From NCBI GenBank assembly GCA_038142525.1, contig JAYQKE010000034.1, forward strand, positions 1 through 15,074: a stretch of 15,074 nt of DNA. Reading direction: 5' to 3'. Each line of letters opens with the position of its first letter. Positions within the stretch are counted from its first letter, which is position 1. Below are positions 7,481 to 14,827 of the stretch, in pieces. The position numbers and the translations under genes were made by a program. The notes beneath the pieces were generated by a model. The model did no database searches. It worked only from the letters and a program-made list of their open reading frames with translations, and was not told the origin of the DNA. The DNA is from CAJQHK01 sp038142525. GTDB taxonomy: Bacteria; Pseudomonadota; Alphaproteobacteria; Rickettsiales; UBA1997.

Positions 7481-7553
7481 TAGATAGGCAATTAATAATC
7501 AAGAATTTTTTTTATATTGCAAGTTTAAATATTTTAAAAGACCATTGATCTTA

Positions 7554-7598
7554 TACCATTTTCCATCTTTAAAGTTACTTTAAAGTTAGAAAATGGTA
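7554..7598. repeat. 45-bp near-perfect palindrome (full copy of the dispersed repeat)
   Basis: The left arm starts TACCATTTTCCATC and ends TTTAAAGT (7554-7575). The right arm (7577-7598) is its reverse complement except for two mismatches, with one base between them. Single arms recur at 210-230 and 14807-14827, and a weaker AAATGGTAT core is read on the minus strand at 7346-7355. It lies in the ispG leader and contains the ATG at 7593, which argues against that ATG as the start of ispG. Confidence 0.75.
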
Positions 7599-7625
7599 CT
7601 ATACATTAAAAAACTATTTTTAAAT

Positions 7626-8708
7626 ATGAAGCAAGTTAGATCTTACAGAGTTATTAATCGCCACAAAACTAAAGAAATTTCAGTTGGTAATGTAAAAATT
7701 GGCGCTAATAATCCAATTTCAGTACAATCAATGACCAATACATTAACCACCAATGTTCAGGCAACCATTAGGCAACTTAATGAATGTATTGAAGCTGGGG
7801 CAGAATTAATGAGAATTTCAGTACCAGACAAGGAATCTTCGGAAAGTTTGGCCAAAATTATTCCCCATTGTTCAGTTCCAATTATTGCTGATATTCATTT
7901 TCACTATCGAAGAGCCATTGAAGTCGCAAAGGCTGGTGCAAAATGCCTTAGGATTAATCCAGGTAATATTGGTTCTGATGAAAAGGTTAGAGAAGTTATC
8001 AAAGCTGCCAAAGATTATGGCTGTTCTATTAGAATTGGTGTTAATGCTGGCTCATTAGAGCAAGAATTGCTAGATAAATATCAAACTCCTTGTCCAGAAG
8101 CCTTAGTAGAATCAGCCAAAAGACATATTAAAATTTTAGAAGATAATGATTTTTTTGAAATCAAAATTAGTGTCAAAGCTTCTGATATATTTTTAGCAAT
8201 TCGTAGTTATGAGGATTTGGCTAAGGAATGTAATTATCCCTTTCATATTGGTATTACAGAGTCAGGTAGCCTGTCATCTGGTACAGTAAAATCTTCAATT
8301 GGTCTTGGTTATCTTTTAATGAATGGTATTGGCGACACAATGAGAGTTTCACTTTCGGCAAATCCAGTTGAAGAAGTTAAAGTTGCTTATGAAATATTAA
8401 AATCCTTAGGAATTAGATCTAAAGGTGTTGATCTAGTTTCTTGCCCATCTTGCGCTCGCCAGGCTTTTAATGTTATTGATATTGTTTCAGAAGTTGAAAA
8501 AAGGACTTCTCATATTAAAAATCCTATTGAAGTTTCAATTTTGGGCTGCGTTGTTAATGGTCTTGGCGAAGCTGCTCACACCAAAATTGGCATTACTGGC
8601 GGTAATAATGATCGCCATAATGTTTATATTGATGGTAAACCATCTCATAAAATAGAAACTGAGAATCTAATTGATCATATTGTAGAATTAATTGAAAAAT
8701 ATAGTTAA
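7626..8708 (+). CDS. ispG: 4-hydroxy-3-methylbut-2-en-1-yl diphosphate synthase (flavodoxin), IspG/GcpE
   Basis: IspG converts MEcPP to HMBPP, the next-to-last step of the MEP isoprenoid pathway, using a [4Fe-4S] cluster. The TIM-barrel begins with ISVGNVKIGANNPISVQSMTNT and contains PIIADIHFHYRRA and LRINPGNIG. The C-terminal iron-sulfur domain carries the expected ligands, Cys-x2-Cys in SCPSCAR and the Cys and Glu in LGCVVNGLGEA, with spacing equal to the Escherichia coli enzyme. From the start chosen here the protein is 360 residues, the short bacterial type without an insert domain. An in-frame ATG at 7593 would add 11 residues, but it lies inside a palindromic repeat and adds unconserved hydrophobic sequence, so MKQVRSYRV at 7626 was preferred. 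It is the only secure plus-strand gene and converges on the SET gene with an 11-bp gap. Confidence 0.93.
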   Translation: MKQVRSYRVINRHKTKEISVGNVKIGANNPISVQSMTNTLTTNVQATIRQLNECIEAGAELMRISVPDKESSESLAKIIPHCSVPIIADIHFHYRRAIEVAKAGAKCLRINPGNIGSDEKVREVIKAAKDYGCSIRIGVNAGSLEQELLDKYQTPCPEALVESAKRHIKILEDNDFFEIKISVKASDIFLAIRSYEDLAKECNYPFHIGITESGSLSSGTVKSSIGLGYLLMNGIGDTMRVSLSANPVEEVKVAYEILKSLGIRSKGVDLVSCPSCARQAFNVIDIVSEVEKRTSHIKNPIEVSILGCVVNGLGEAAHTKIGITGGNNDRHNVYIDGKPSHKIETENLIDHIVELIEKYS

Positions 8709-8719
8709 TATGGGACTAT

Positions 8720-9460
8720 CTATGTCTTTTTCTTTATTTTTCGGGATTGCCAATAATCACCACCATAAGTAATAGTAATTTCTTGACCTTTTTTGATTTC
8801 ATTTAAGGCTTTCATTTCAATAAATTGGCTTGAAGCCGAAATTTTATCCAAACCAAATGGATGCATTTGATATTTAGCATTTGGTTCATCAGCATGATTG
8901 TAAAGGCTGGCATAGCCGAGCATAAGATTAGAATTGCCAGCAAAATTACTACCAATAACATAAACAACAACTGCTGACCTATCTTTAATTTTTTTATCAG
9001 CTAAAATAGCAAAATCTTTGGCAGCAAAAACTCCTCTACCAGAAATATGCGATTGATCTAAATAGATATTTTGGTAATATTGACTGATATTTTTGATGTC
9101 TAAACCAAAATATTTAGCATCTAGAATAATTTCTTCATTTTGCCTTATATCTTGATTGGCTCTGATAGTAATAAATTTATTGCTATCCTGATTTAGATCA
9201 TCTGGAATTTCGATATCAGTATTAAAATCCTTGTAAAAAATTCTGTAGATACTGCCATAGCCCAGCATTATTAACCAATATTTATTTTTGGTAAAAATAG
9301 CATTTTTATTAAATGTTTCTGGCTTATTTTGATTAGAAATAACTGGTGCAAATTCAATAATTTGGCCTTTTTTGATATCTTTATTGGTAAAAATACCAAT
9401 ATTATTATGGTCAATATTTCTGATTTCTAGATTTTGATAAAATTTGGAATATTCCTTCAT
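8720..9460 (-). CDS. Tandem double-SET-domain protein, putative protein-lysine methyltransferase
   Basis: The 246 residues divide into two SET-like halves. The second (about 131-237) is complete in outline: SGRGVFAAKDF, GYASLYNHADEPNAKY with the SAM-binding Asn-His (188-189) and Pro-Asn (193-194), then EIKKGQEITITYGGDYW with Tyr232. The first (about 9-118) follows the same plan (GIFTNKDIKKGQIIEF, LGYGSIYRIFYKDFN, QDIRQNEEIILDA), but Asn-His is replaced by Arg-Ile and the C-terminal Tyr is absent, so it should not bind SAM or catalyse. SET proteins transfer methyl groups to lysines; in intracellular bacteria some act on host or ribosomal proteins, but the substrate here is unknown. Its ATG overlaps the ilvE stop as ATGA, implying translational coupling in the rpmI-rplT-ilvE operon. 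No signal peptide is seen. Confidence 0.8.
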   Translation of the reverse strand: MKEYSKFYQNLEIRNIDHNNIGIFTNKDIKKGQIIEFAPVISNQNKPETFNKNAIFTKNKYWLIMLGYGSIYRIFYKDFNTDIEIPDDLNQDSNKFITIRANQDIRQNEEIILDAKYFGLDIKNISQYYQNIYLDQSHISGRGVFAAKDFAILADKKIKDRSAVVVYVIGSNFAGNSNLMLGYASLYNHADEPNAKYQMHPFGLDKISASSQFIEMKALNEIKKGQEITITYGGDYWQSRKIKKKT

Positions 9461-10341
9461 TTATTGTAAACTAGATCCTTATAGGCCTTCATTAAATTTA
9501 GTGTGATTTCACTAATTTTTGGATAATGATATTGCTCGTTAACTGAACCAATTCTAGTAATTTCAGCAGCACTACCAGTTAAAAAGGCATCTTGGGCCTC
9601 CGCTAATTCTTCTGGTAAAATATGTCTTTCAACAACTTTAATATTCTGATTTTTGGCAATTTCTATGATTGTTTGTCTAGTAATACCATTTAAAAAACAA
9701 TCTGGGGTTGGAGTGTGAAGCTCGCCATTTTTCATGACTAAAAATAAATTAGCACCAGTTGCTTCTGATAAATAACCGCGATAATCAAGCATCAAGGCGT
9801 CATTGTAACCTTCTGCTTCTGCCTCATGTTTACTGATAGTACAGATCATGTAAAGACCAGCCGCTTTAGCGACAGTTGGAGCTGTTGCTGGATCTGGTCG
9901 GCGATATTTAGCAAATTTTAATTTTAGACCTTTTTTTCTAGCTTCATCAGAATAATATGGTGGCCAAGGCCAGCAGGCAATTGCCACATGAATAGTGTTA
10001 TTTTGAGCAGAAATTGCCATTTTTTCTGACCCTCTCCAAGCAAAAGCACGGACATAACCATCAATGATATTTTGCTTAGCGACAATTTCTTGCTTATATT
10101 GATCAAGTTCTGTTACAGAATAGGGAATTTTAAAACCTAGAATTTTAGCAGATTCATGAAGTCTTTTACTATGCTCTGTGCTTTTGAAGATTTTTTTATC
10201 ATAAACTCTTTCACCCTCAAACACACAGGATGCATAATGTAATCCATGATTTAAAATATGGGTTTTGGCATCTTGCCAAGGAATAATTTTACCATTTTGC
10301 CAAATATAACCATCTCTTTTGTCAAAAGGTACAATTTCCAT
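9457..10341 (-). CDS. ilvE: Branched-chain amino acid aminotransferase
   Basis: A PLP-dependent fold-type IV aminotransferase that interconverts Leu, Ile and Val with their 2-keto acids, using glutamate/2-oxoglutarate. The opening VPFDKRDGYIWQNGKIIPW and HGLHYASCVFEGERVY are typical of the alphaproteobacterial enzyme. The PLP lysine is K159 in TVAKAAGLYM. DYRGYLSEATGANLF (with Glu193), FLNGITRQTIIEIA and LTGSAAEITRIGSV follow as expected. At 294 residues it is full length. It starts 10 bp after the rplT stop and overlaps the SET gene by 4 bp. No other branched-chain biosynthesis genes are in the window, so it may serve amino-group exchange rather than full synthesis. Confidence 0.93.
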   Translation of the reverse strand: MEIVPFDKRDGYIWQNGKIIPWQDAKTHILNHGLHYASCVFEGERVYDKKIFKSTEHSKRLHESAKILGFKIPYSVTELDQYKQEIVAKQNIIDGYVRAFAWRGSEKMAISAQNNTIHVAIACWPWPPYYSDEARKKGLKLKFAKYRRPDPATAPTVAKAAGLYMICTISKHEAEAEGYNDALMLDYRGYLSEATGANLFLVMKNGELHTPTPDCFLNGITRQTIIEIAKNQNIKVVERHILPEELAEAQDAFLTGSAAEITRIGSVNEQYHYPKISEITLNLMKAYKDLVYNK

Positions 10342-10351
10342 TATTCAAATG

Positions 10352-10711
10352 TTATTTTTTAAGTACTGATTTCGCTTTGGCTACAATTTTTTCAAATGTA
10401 TCTGGATTTTTGACAGCAATGTCGGAAAGAATTTTCCTATCAATCTCAATCTTGGCAAGTTTTAAACCATTAATAAACTCGGAATAAACAATACCATAAT
10501 TTCTAACACCAGCATTGATTCTTTGAATCCAAAGTTTTCTAAAATCTCTCTTTCTATTTCTTCTATCACGATAGGCATATTGCAAAGCTTTTTCAACTTT
10601 TTGAATAGCAATTCTGTAGCAATTTTTTGCCCTGCCTCTATAACCTTTTGCTAATTTTAATATCTTTTTATGTCTTGCCCTTTTGGTTACACCTCTTTTT
10701 ACTCTACTCAT
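10352..10711 (-). CDS. rplT: 50S ribosomal protein L20
   Basis: A 119-residue protein of the usual length for L20. It has the basic N-terminal extension MSRVKRGVTKRARHKKILKLAKGYRGR that threads into 23S rRNA, followed by the globular domain (KRDFRKLWIQRINA, YSEFINGLK, LSDIAVKNPDTF). L20 is essential for early large-subunit assembly. It follows rpmI by 17 bp. infC, which often precedes rpmI-rplT, is absent, so the operon starts at rpmI. Confidence 0.97.
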   Translation of the reverse strand: MSRVKRGVTKRARHKKILKLAKGYRGRAKNCYRIAIQKVEKALQYAYRDRRNRKRDFRKLWIQRINAGVRNYGIVYSEFINGLKLAKIEIDRKILSDIAVKNPDTFEKIVAKAKSVLKK

Positions 10712-10728
10712 TTTCTTTTAATAATAAT

Positions 10729-10932
10729 CTAGTTATGATATGGCATTTTATGCCTTAAAATATTGGCACTATTAGATTCACTAATAATTGCAAAGCCAGA
10801 ATTTTGCCTCTTCCTTTTACGGTTTTTATTGCCAAAATTATGGCTAGTAAAAGAATGTTTTGCTTTAATTTTGCCAGATTTTGTTACTTTAAATCTTTTT
10901 TTAGCGCTACTATTTGTTTTTAATTTGGGCAT
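10729..10932 (-). CDS. rpmI: 50S ribosomal protein L35
   Basis: A small, very basic protein of 67 residues that opens MPKLKTNSSAKKRFKVTKSGKIK and continues with KHSFTSHNFGNKNRKRKRQ, the L35 pattern. It is the first gene of the rpmI-rplT-ilvE-SET unit, with an AGAAG ribosome-binding site about 10 nt before the ATG. Length and motifs are normal. Confidence 0.95.
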   Translation of the reverse strand: MPKLKTNSSAKKRFKVTKSGKIKAKHSFTSHNFGNKNRKRKRQNSGFAIISESNSANILRHKMPYHN

Positions 10933-10967
10933 CGAAATAATTCTTCTTAAGTTTTAACGAATTGAAA

Positions 10968-10996
10968 ATTAAAACTAATTGAGAAATAAATGTCAA
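10968..10996 (-). promoter_or_regulatory. Sigma-70-type promoter of rpmI-rplT-ilvE-SET
   Basis: On the minus strand TTGACA (10996-10991, a perfect -35) is followed after 17 bp by TTTAAT (10973-10968, five of six -10 bases). Transcription would start near 10961, about 30 nt before rpmI. A palindrome ACTAATTAGT (10996-11005) abuts the -35. An inverted repeat AGTTTTAA-N11-TTAAAACT spans 10950-10976, covering the -10 and the start site, and could be an operator. Confidence 0.75.
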
Positions 10997-11020
10997 CTAA
11001 TTAGTGCGAGTATATTCATC

Positions 11021-11842
11021 TTAAATAGACTGCCCAAAATCAAACTCAATTTTTTCATCCAACTCCATCTCAATATCTAAAAATCCTATCCTATCTTGAT
11101 AGAACCGATCCATTCTAACCCAGTCTTTTTTGGTGGTGACTAGCTGTAAATTTTCTTTTTTGGCCAAAGAAATTAATTTTTGTAAATCTTCCCCACCATA
11201 TTGATAATGATCAGGAAATGAGAATTTTTGCTTAATATTAGCACCAGAATCTGCCAAACTTTTAAAGAATTTTTGAGGCCTTCCTATTCCAGCAAAAGCA
11301 AGAACTTCTTTGCCAGCAAAATCCTGACCATTAATAATTTTTAATTTGCCAAAAATTACCTTCTTACCCTGACAAAATCTCTTTTTAATATTTTTCCTAT
11401 CCTCTCCAATAATAATAATTAAATCAGCCCTTTTTATGCCAAATCCAGCCAATTCTCTCAAAGGCCCGGCAGGAAAAGTCAATTCATTGCCAAAGCCATA
11501 ATAGCCATCAATAACCAAAATTGCATAATCCTTCTTCCAAGCAAAATTCTGAAAACCATCATCAATAATTACTAGATCATTTTTTGCCAATTGCTCTTTT
11601 TGTAAAATTTTAGAAGTAATTTTCTGGCAAATGAAAGAATCAAAAGATTCTCTAAAAAGCAATGGCTCATCTCCAACATGAAGGGATTTATGATTCTTAT
11701 TTAATTTTGTAAAATTCTTAATTTTCCCGCCATAACCTTTGCTAAGATAAGAAAATTTAACTCCTCTTTCTTTCAGCAATTGTCCAATTTTTAGTGCCAT
11801 AGGAGTTTTCCAGCTCCGCCAAGAGTAAGATTGGCAATACAA
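11021..11842 (-). CDS. lpxK: Tetraacyldisaccharide 4'-kinase LpxK, main part after a frameshift
   Basis: LpxK phosphorylates the 4' position of the lipid A disaccharide at the inner membrane. Genuine sequence in this frame begins at KTPMALKIGQLL near 11808; the residues before it are an out-of-frame reading. It continues with SYLSKGYGG, HVGDEPLLF, the Walker B-like DLVIIDDGFQNF, FPAGPLREL, AFAGIGRPQKFF and FPDHYQYGG, all standard LpxK landmarks. The start of the protein, with the first half of the P-loop, is in another frame at 11791-11988. Adding one A to the A4 run (11806-11809 on the plus strand) restores GGAGKTP and a protein of about 320 residues. As sequenced, no intact P-loop is made. 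Confidence 0.85.
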   Translation of the reverse strand: MYCQSYSWRSWKTPMALKIGQLLKERGVKFSYLSKGYGGKIKNFTKLNKNHKSLHVGDEPLLFRESFDSFICQKITSKILQKEQLAKNDLVIIDDGFQNFAWKKDYAILVIDGYYGFGNELTFPAGPLRELAGFGIKRADLIIIIGEDRKNIKKRFCQGKKVIFGKLKIINGQDFAGKEVLAFAGIGRPQKFFKSLADSGANIKQKFSFPDHYQYGGEDLQKLISLAKKENLQLVTTKKDWVRMDRFYQDRIGFLDIEMELDEKIEFDFGQSI

Positions 11843-11988
11843 ATAGTTTTAACTTTTTGTTTTTGCTTGCGATATTGCAGAATTTGCAGAATAATTTTAA
11901 GAAAATATCCAATTTGATAAAAAGCGGCTAAAGGCAGTAAAAAATAAGCTATTAGAGATTTTTCTTGCCAAAATTTTGGAGCTTTCAT
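11791..11988 (-). CDS. lpxK: LpxK N-terminal fragment before the frameshift
   Basis: The true start of lpxK: MKAPKFWQEKSLIAYFLLPLAAFYQIGYF gives the N-terminal membrane helix, then KTICIANLTLGGAGK enters the P-loop. The frame is lost straight after the P-loop lysine, adding only LLWH before the stop, while the expected continuation TPMALKIG is in the neighbouring frame. The ATG overlaps the lpxC stop as ATGA (11988-11985), so the two genes are translationally coupled. Confidence 0.85.
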   Translation of the reverse strand: MKAPKFWQEKSLIAYFLLPLAAFYQIGYFLKIILQILQYRKQKQKVKTICIANLTLGGAGKLLWH

Positions 11989-12833
11989 GAGGAAATTTGA
12001 TCAGCCAAATAATGTAGAAATTTATTATTAATGTAATGACCCGGTTTTTTCACTTCAAAATGACCCAAAATATAGTCGCCAAATAAATGAATATCGCCAA
12101 TAAAATCAAGAGCCTTATGTCTGGCTAGCTCATTTTTGTAACGCAAACCATCCTCATTTAAAATACCATCCTCACCAATAATTATGGCATTATCCAAAGA
12201 TCCACCTTTACCAAGACCCAATTTTTTAATTTGCTCAATATCTTTTTCAAAAGCAAAAGTCCGGGCACGACATAAATCACTTCTAAAAGAATGAAATTTT
12301 GGATCAAAAGAAATATTTTCTTTACCAATAATTTTATGACCAAAATCAATTTCCAAATCGAAAGAAAATTTATCTGATGGAGAAACTTTAATTTTTTTTC
12401 CATCTTCCTGAAATAAAATATCTTTGGTAATTTTAAGAATTTTTGATGGTGAATTTTGTGATTTAACACCAGCAGATTCTAATAAAAAAACAAAAGGTTC
12501 CGAGTCGCCATCAACAATTGGCATTTCTTCCCCATCCATTTCAATTATTAAATTATCAATACGCAAACCCCAAATAGCAGCCATAAAATGTTCAATAGTT
12601 GAAACCGAAACATTATCCTGATTAGAAAGAGTTGTCCCAAGTTGAGCTCTAGTGACATTTTTGTAATTAGCGGGGATAATATTATTTTTATCCGTAATAT
12701 CAGATCTTTTAAAAATAATACCATAATCATCTGGTGCAGGAAAAAGATTAACATTAACCTCCTTAGCACTATGTAACCCTATGCCATTAAAGCTAATTTC
12801 ATTAGCAATTGTATTTTGTTTTTCACTAAACAT
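11985..12833 (-). CDS. lpxC: UDP-3-O-acyl-N-acetylglucosamine deacetylase LpxC
   Basis: Zinc enzyme for the first committed step of lipid A synthesis. FNGIGLHSAKEVNV and STIEHFMAAIWG (Glu81, zinc ligand His82) lie in the first half. MDGEEMPIVDGDSEPF and CRARTFAF follow. RHKALDFIGD supplies zinc ligands His239 and Asp243, and KPGHYINNKF the catalytic His266. At 282 residues it is slightly shorter than the Escherichia coli enzyme but has all key residues. It lies 13 bp downstream of htpG and overlaps lpxK by 4 bp. No separate promoter is apparent, so it probably shares the htpG transcript. Its integrity implies that lipid A precursor is still made. Confidence 0.95.
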   Translation of the reverse strand: MFSEKQNTIANEISFNGIGLHSAKEVNVNLFPAPDDYGIIFKRSDITDKNNIIPANYKNVTRAQLGTTLSNQDNVSVSTIEHFMAAIWGLRIDNLIIEMDGEEMPIVDGDSEPFVFLLESAGVKSQNSPSKILKITKDILFQEDGKKIKVSPSDKFSFDLEIDFGHKIIGKENISFDPKFHSFRSDLCRARTFAFEKDIEQIKKLGLGKGGSLDNAIIIGEDGILNEDGLRYKNELARHKALDFIGDIHLFGDYILGHFEVKKPGHYINNKFLHYLADQISS

Positions 12834-12846
12834 ATTTTAATACTGA

Positions 12847-14730
12847 TCAATAATGGCACTTCCTAAGCGTGACCATCAATTTATTCAACCTAACTGCAAA
12901 ATCCTTAACATCAACAATTTCCTCGCCAGCACTAATACAAGCCTGATCAAAAAGAGTTTTAATATTATTTTTAACATTTTCTATTTTAGCCGCATCTGTT
13001 AAACCCTCTTGCAAAGATTTAATAATAGCATGATTAGGATTAATTTCCAAAATTTTAGCAGAAATTGCAGGTAACTGATTTTGCTCCTTCAAATATCTCT
13101 CCATCCTAATATCCATAGCGCCAGAATCTACCGCCAAACATACTGGGCTAGAAGTTAATTTACTAGAAATTTTTACATCTTTAACTTTCTCAGCCAAAAC
13201 TTCCTTAGCCAATTTAACTAAACCTTCAAATTCACTATCGGTAACATCCTTAATATCTTCATCCTTTTTATCCTCAGAAGATTCTTCTTTTTTACCATCA
13301 AGATTGATATCGGCCCTAGTTGCTGAACAAAATTCCTTTTCTTCATAAGTGTTTGAAACAGTAACCCAAAAATCATCAACCGCGTCAGTTAAAAATAACA
13401 CATCAACACCCTTATCAGCAAAACCTTCCAATTGTGGGCTATCCTTAATTTTACCAACTGATTCACCAGTTAAGAAATAGATTTTATCCTGATTTTCCTT
13501 AGAATTTTCTAAATATTCTTTCAAAGAAATTAATTTATCAGGAGAATTTAAACTGTAAAAACGTGATAAATTTAAAATCTTATCCTTAAATTCATGAGAT
13601 TCACAAAGACCCTCTTTGAAAACAGCACCAAAATTATTCCAAAATTCTAAATATCTTGCTTCATCCTTCTTGGCCTTTTTCTCCAACTCAGAAAGAACCT
13701 TTTTAATAACAGATTTTTTAATTTTCTCTAAAACCAAATTATATTGCAAAGATTCACGACTAATATTTAAAGGTAAATCTTCAGAATCAACCAATCCACG
13801 CATAAAACGCAGCCAAGCAGGAACCAAATTCAGATCCTCACTAATAAAAACCTTTTTAACATAAAGTTTTACACTGCCCTTTCTATCTGGGTGAAACAAA
13901 TCAAAAGGCTTCATACCAGGAATGAAAAGCAAATTGGTATATTCAATAGCACCTTCAGCCTTATTATGGATTGTCATATATGGTTCACCAGGTAAATTAG
14001 AAAGATTTTTGTAAAAATTCTCATATTCTTCCTTAGAAATTTCAGATTTTGGTCTAGCCCAAAGAGCAGAAGCAGAATTTAAAACCTCAATTTCACCCTT
14101 CTCATCTCGATATTCAATCTTAACATTAATATGATCAGAATAGGTTTTAATAACATGTTTAATATGAAAAATATCTAAAAAATCTTTAGATTCCTTTTTT
14201 AAATGTAAAATAATTTTTGTACCCCTTTCCTTTTTATCCGAATCAGAAATTTCAAAATTACCAGCACCTGTTGAAACCCACTTAAAAGCTTTCTCGCTGT
14301 TATATTTTTTTGATTCAACATTTACCTCATCAGCAACCATAAAGGCAGAATAAAAACCAACACCAAATTGCCCGATCAATTCTACATCCTTTTTATTTTC
14401 TCCAGTTAAAGATTTAATAAAATTTTCAGTACCAGATTTGGCAATTGTTCCAAGATTTTCCTTAAGATCCTCTTTATTCATCCCCACACCATTATCTTCA
14501 ATAGTAAAAGTTTTGGCTTTTTGATCGAAGGAAAGATTAATTTTTAATTCTTCACCATCTTTGAGAAGGTCAGATTTTTGAGAAGCCAAATAGCGAATTT
14601 TATCACAAGCATCAGAAGAGTTAGAAATCAACTCTCTAAGAGCAACATCCTTGTTAGTATAAAGTGAGTTAATCATCAAATTGAGGACTTTACTTACCTC
14701 AACATCAAATTCATATTTTTTTGTAGTCAT
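12847..14730 (-). CDS. htpG: Molecular chaperone HtpG (Hsp90)
   Basis: Full-length bacterial Hsp90 of 627 residues. The N-terminal GHKL ATPase domain shows ALRELISNSSDACDKIR (catalytic Glu33, Asn37), TIEDNGVGM (about 76-84), LGTIAKSGT and GQFGVGFYSAF. The middle domain carries GVKLY-like SVKLYVKKVFISED and SREsLQ in NISRESLQYN. The C-terminal dimerisation domain ends near 627. It refolds client proteins in the cytoplasm using ATP. It is the first gene of htpG-lpxC-lpxK and is preceded by a heat-shock-like promoter. Confidence 0.97.
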   Translation of the reverse strand: MTTKKYEFDVEVSKVLNLMINSLYTNKDVALRELISNSSDACDKIRYLASQKSDLLKDGEELKINLSFDQKAKTFTIEDNGVGMNKEDLKENLGTIAKSGTENFIKSLTGENKKDVELIGQFGVGFYSAFMVADEVNVESKKYNSEKAFKWVSTGAGNFEISDSDKKERGTKIILHLKKESKDFLDIFHIKHVIKTYSDHINVKIEYRDEKGEIEVLNSASALWARPKSEISKEEYENFYKNLSNLPGEPYMTIHNKAEGAIEYTNLLFIPGMKPFDLFHPDRKGSVKLYVKKVFISEDLNLVPAWLRFMRGLVDSEDLPLNISRESLQYNLVLEKIKKSVIKKVLSELEKKAKKDEARYLEFWNNFGAVFKEGLCESHEFKDKILNLSRFYSLNSPDKLISLKEYLENSKENQDKIYFLTGESVGKIKDSPQLEGFADKGVDVLFLTDAVDDFWVTVSNTYEEKEFCSATRADINLDGKKEESSEDKKDEDIKDVTDSEFEGLVKLAKEVLAEKVKDVKISSKLTSSPVCLAVDSGAMDIRMERYLKEQNQLPAISAKILEINPNHAIIKSLQEGLTDAAKIENVKNNIKTLFDQACISAGEEIVDVKDFAVRLNKLMVTLRKCHY

Positions 14731-14764
14731 AATTTGTTAAATAAATTTAATTGAATAAAGATGA

Positions 14765-14792
14765 ATATATGCTTTAATTCAAAATATTCAAG
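14765..14792 (-). promoter_or_regulatory. RpoH (sigma-32)-like promoter of htpG
   Basis: On the minus strand CTTG (14792-14789) is followed after exactly 17 bp by CATATAT (14771-14765). This matches the alphaproteobacterial heat-shock consensus CTTG-N17-CYTATNT at all but one position. A sigma-70 reading, TTGAAT-N16-TATATT, overlaps it. The position, about 35-60 bp before htpG, and the downstream gene, a chaperone, support the heat-shock reading. Confidence 0.55.
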
Positions 14793-14806
14793 TAGTCAAA
14801 ATTATT

Positions 14807-14827
14807 AATACCATTTCCCATCTTTAA
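14807..14827 (+). repeat. Half-copy of the dispersed palindromic repeat between htpG and the divergent ORF
   Basis: AATACCATTTCCCA followed by TCTTTAA matches the copy at 210-230 at 20 of 21 positions in opposite orientation, and resembles the left arm of the 7554-7598 palindrome. It ends at the ATG of the plus-strand ORF at 14827 and lies just upstream of the htpG promoter. Confidence 0.6.

Noticed and set aside
7593..7625. ATG at 7593 as the start of ispG
   Set aside because: It is in frame but lies within the palindromic repeat and adds unconserved residues; the ATG at 7626 fits the family better.
8694..8745. Terminator between the convergent ispG and SET genes
   Set aside because: Only a 5-bp ATAGT/ACTAT stem with a 9-nt loop before a T-rich stretch that is itself SET coding sequence; too weak to call.
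210..14827. The inverted half-repeats as ends of a 14.6-kb composite transposon
   Set aside because: The interior is mainly housekeeping genes (ribosomal proteins, htpG, lpxC, tRNA), and no transposase lies between the repeats.
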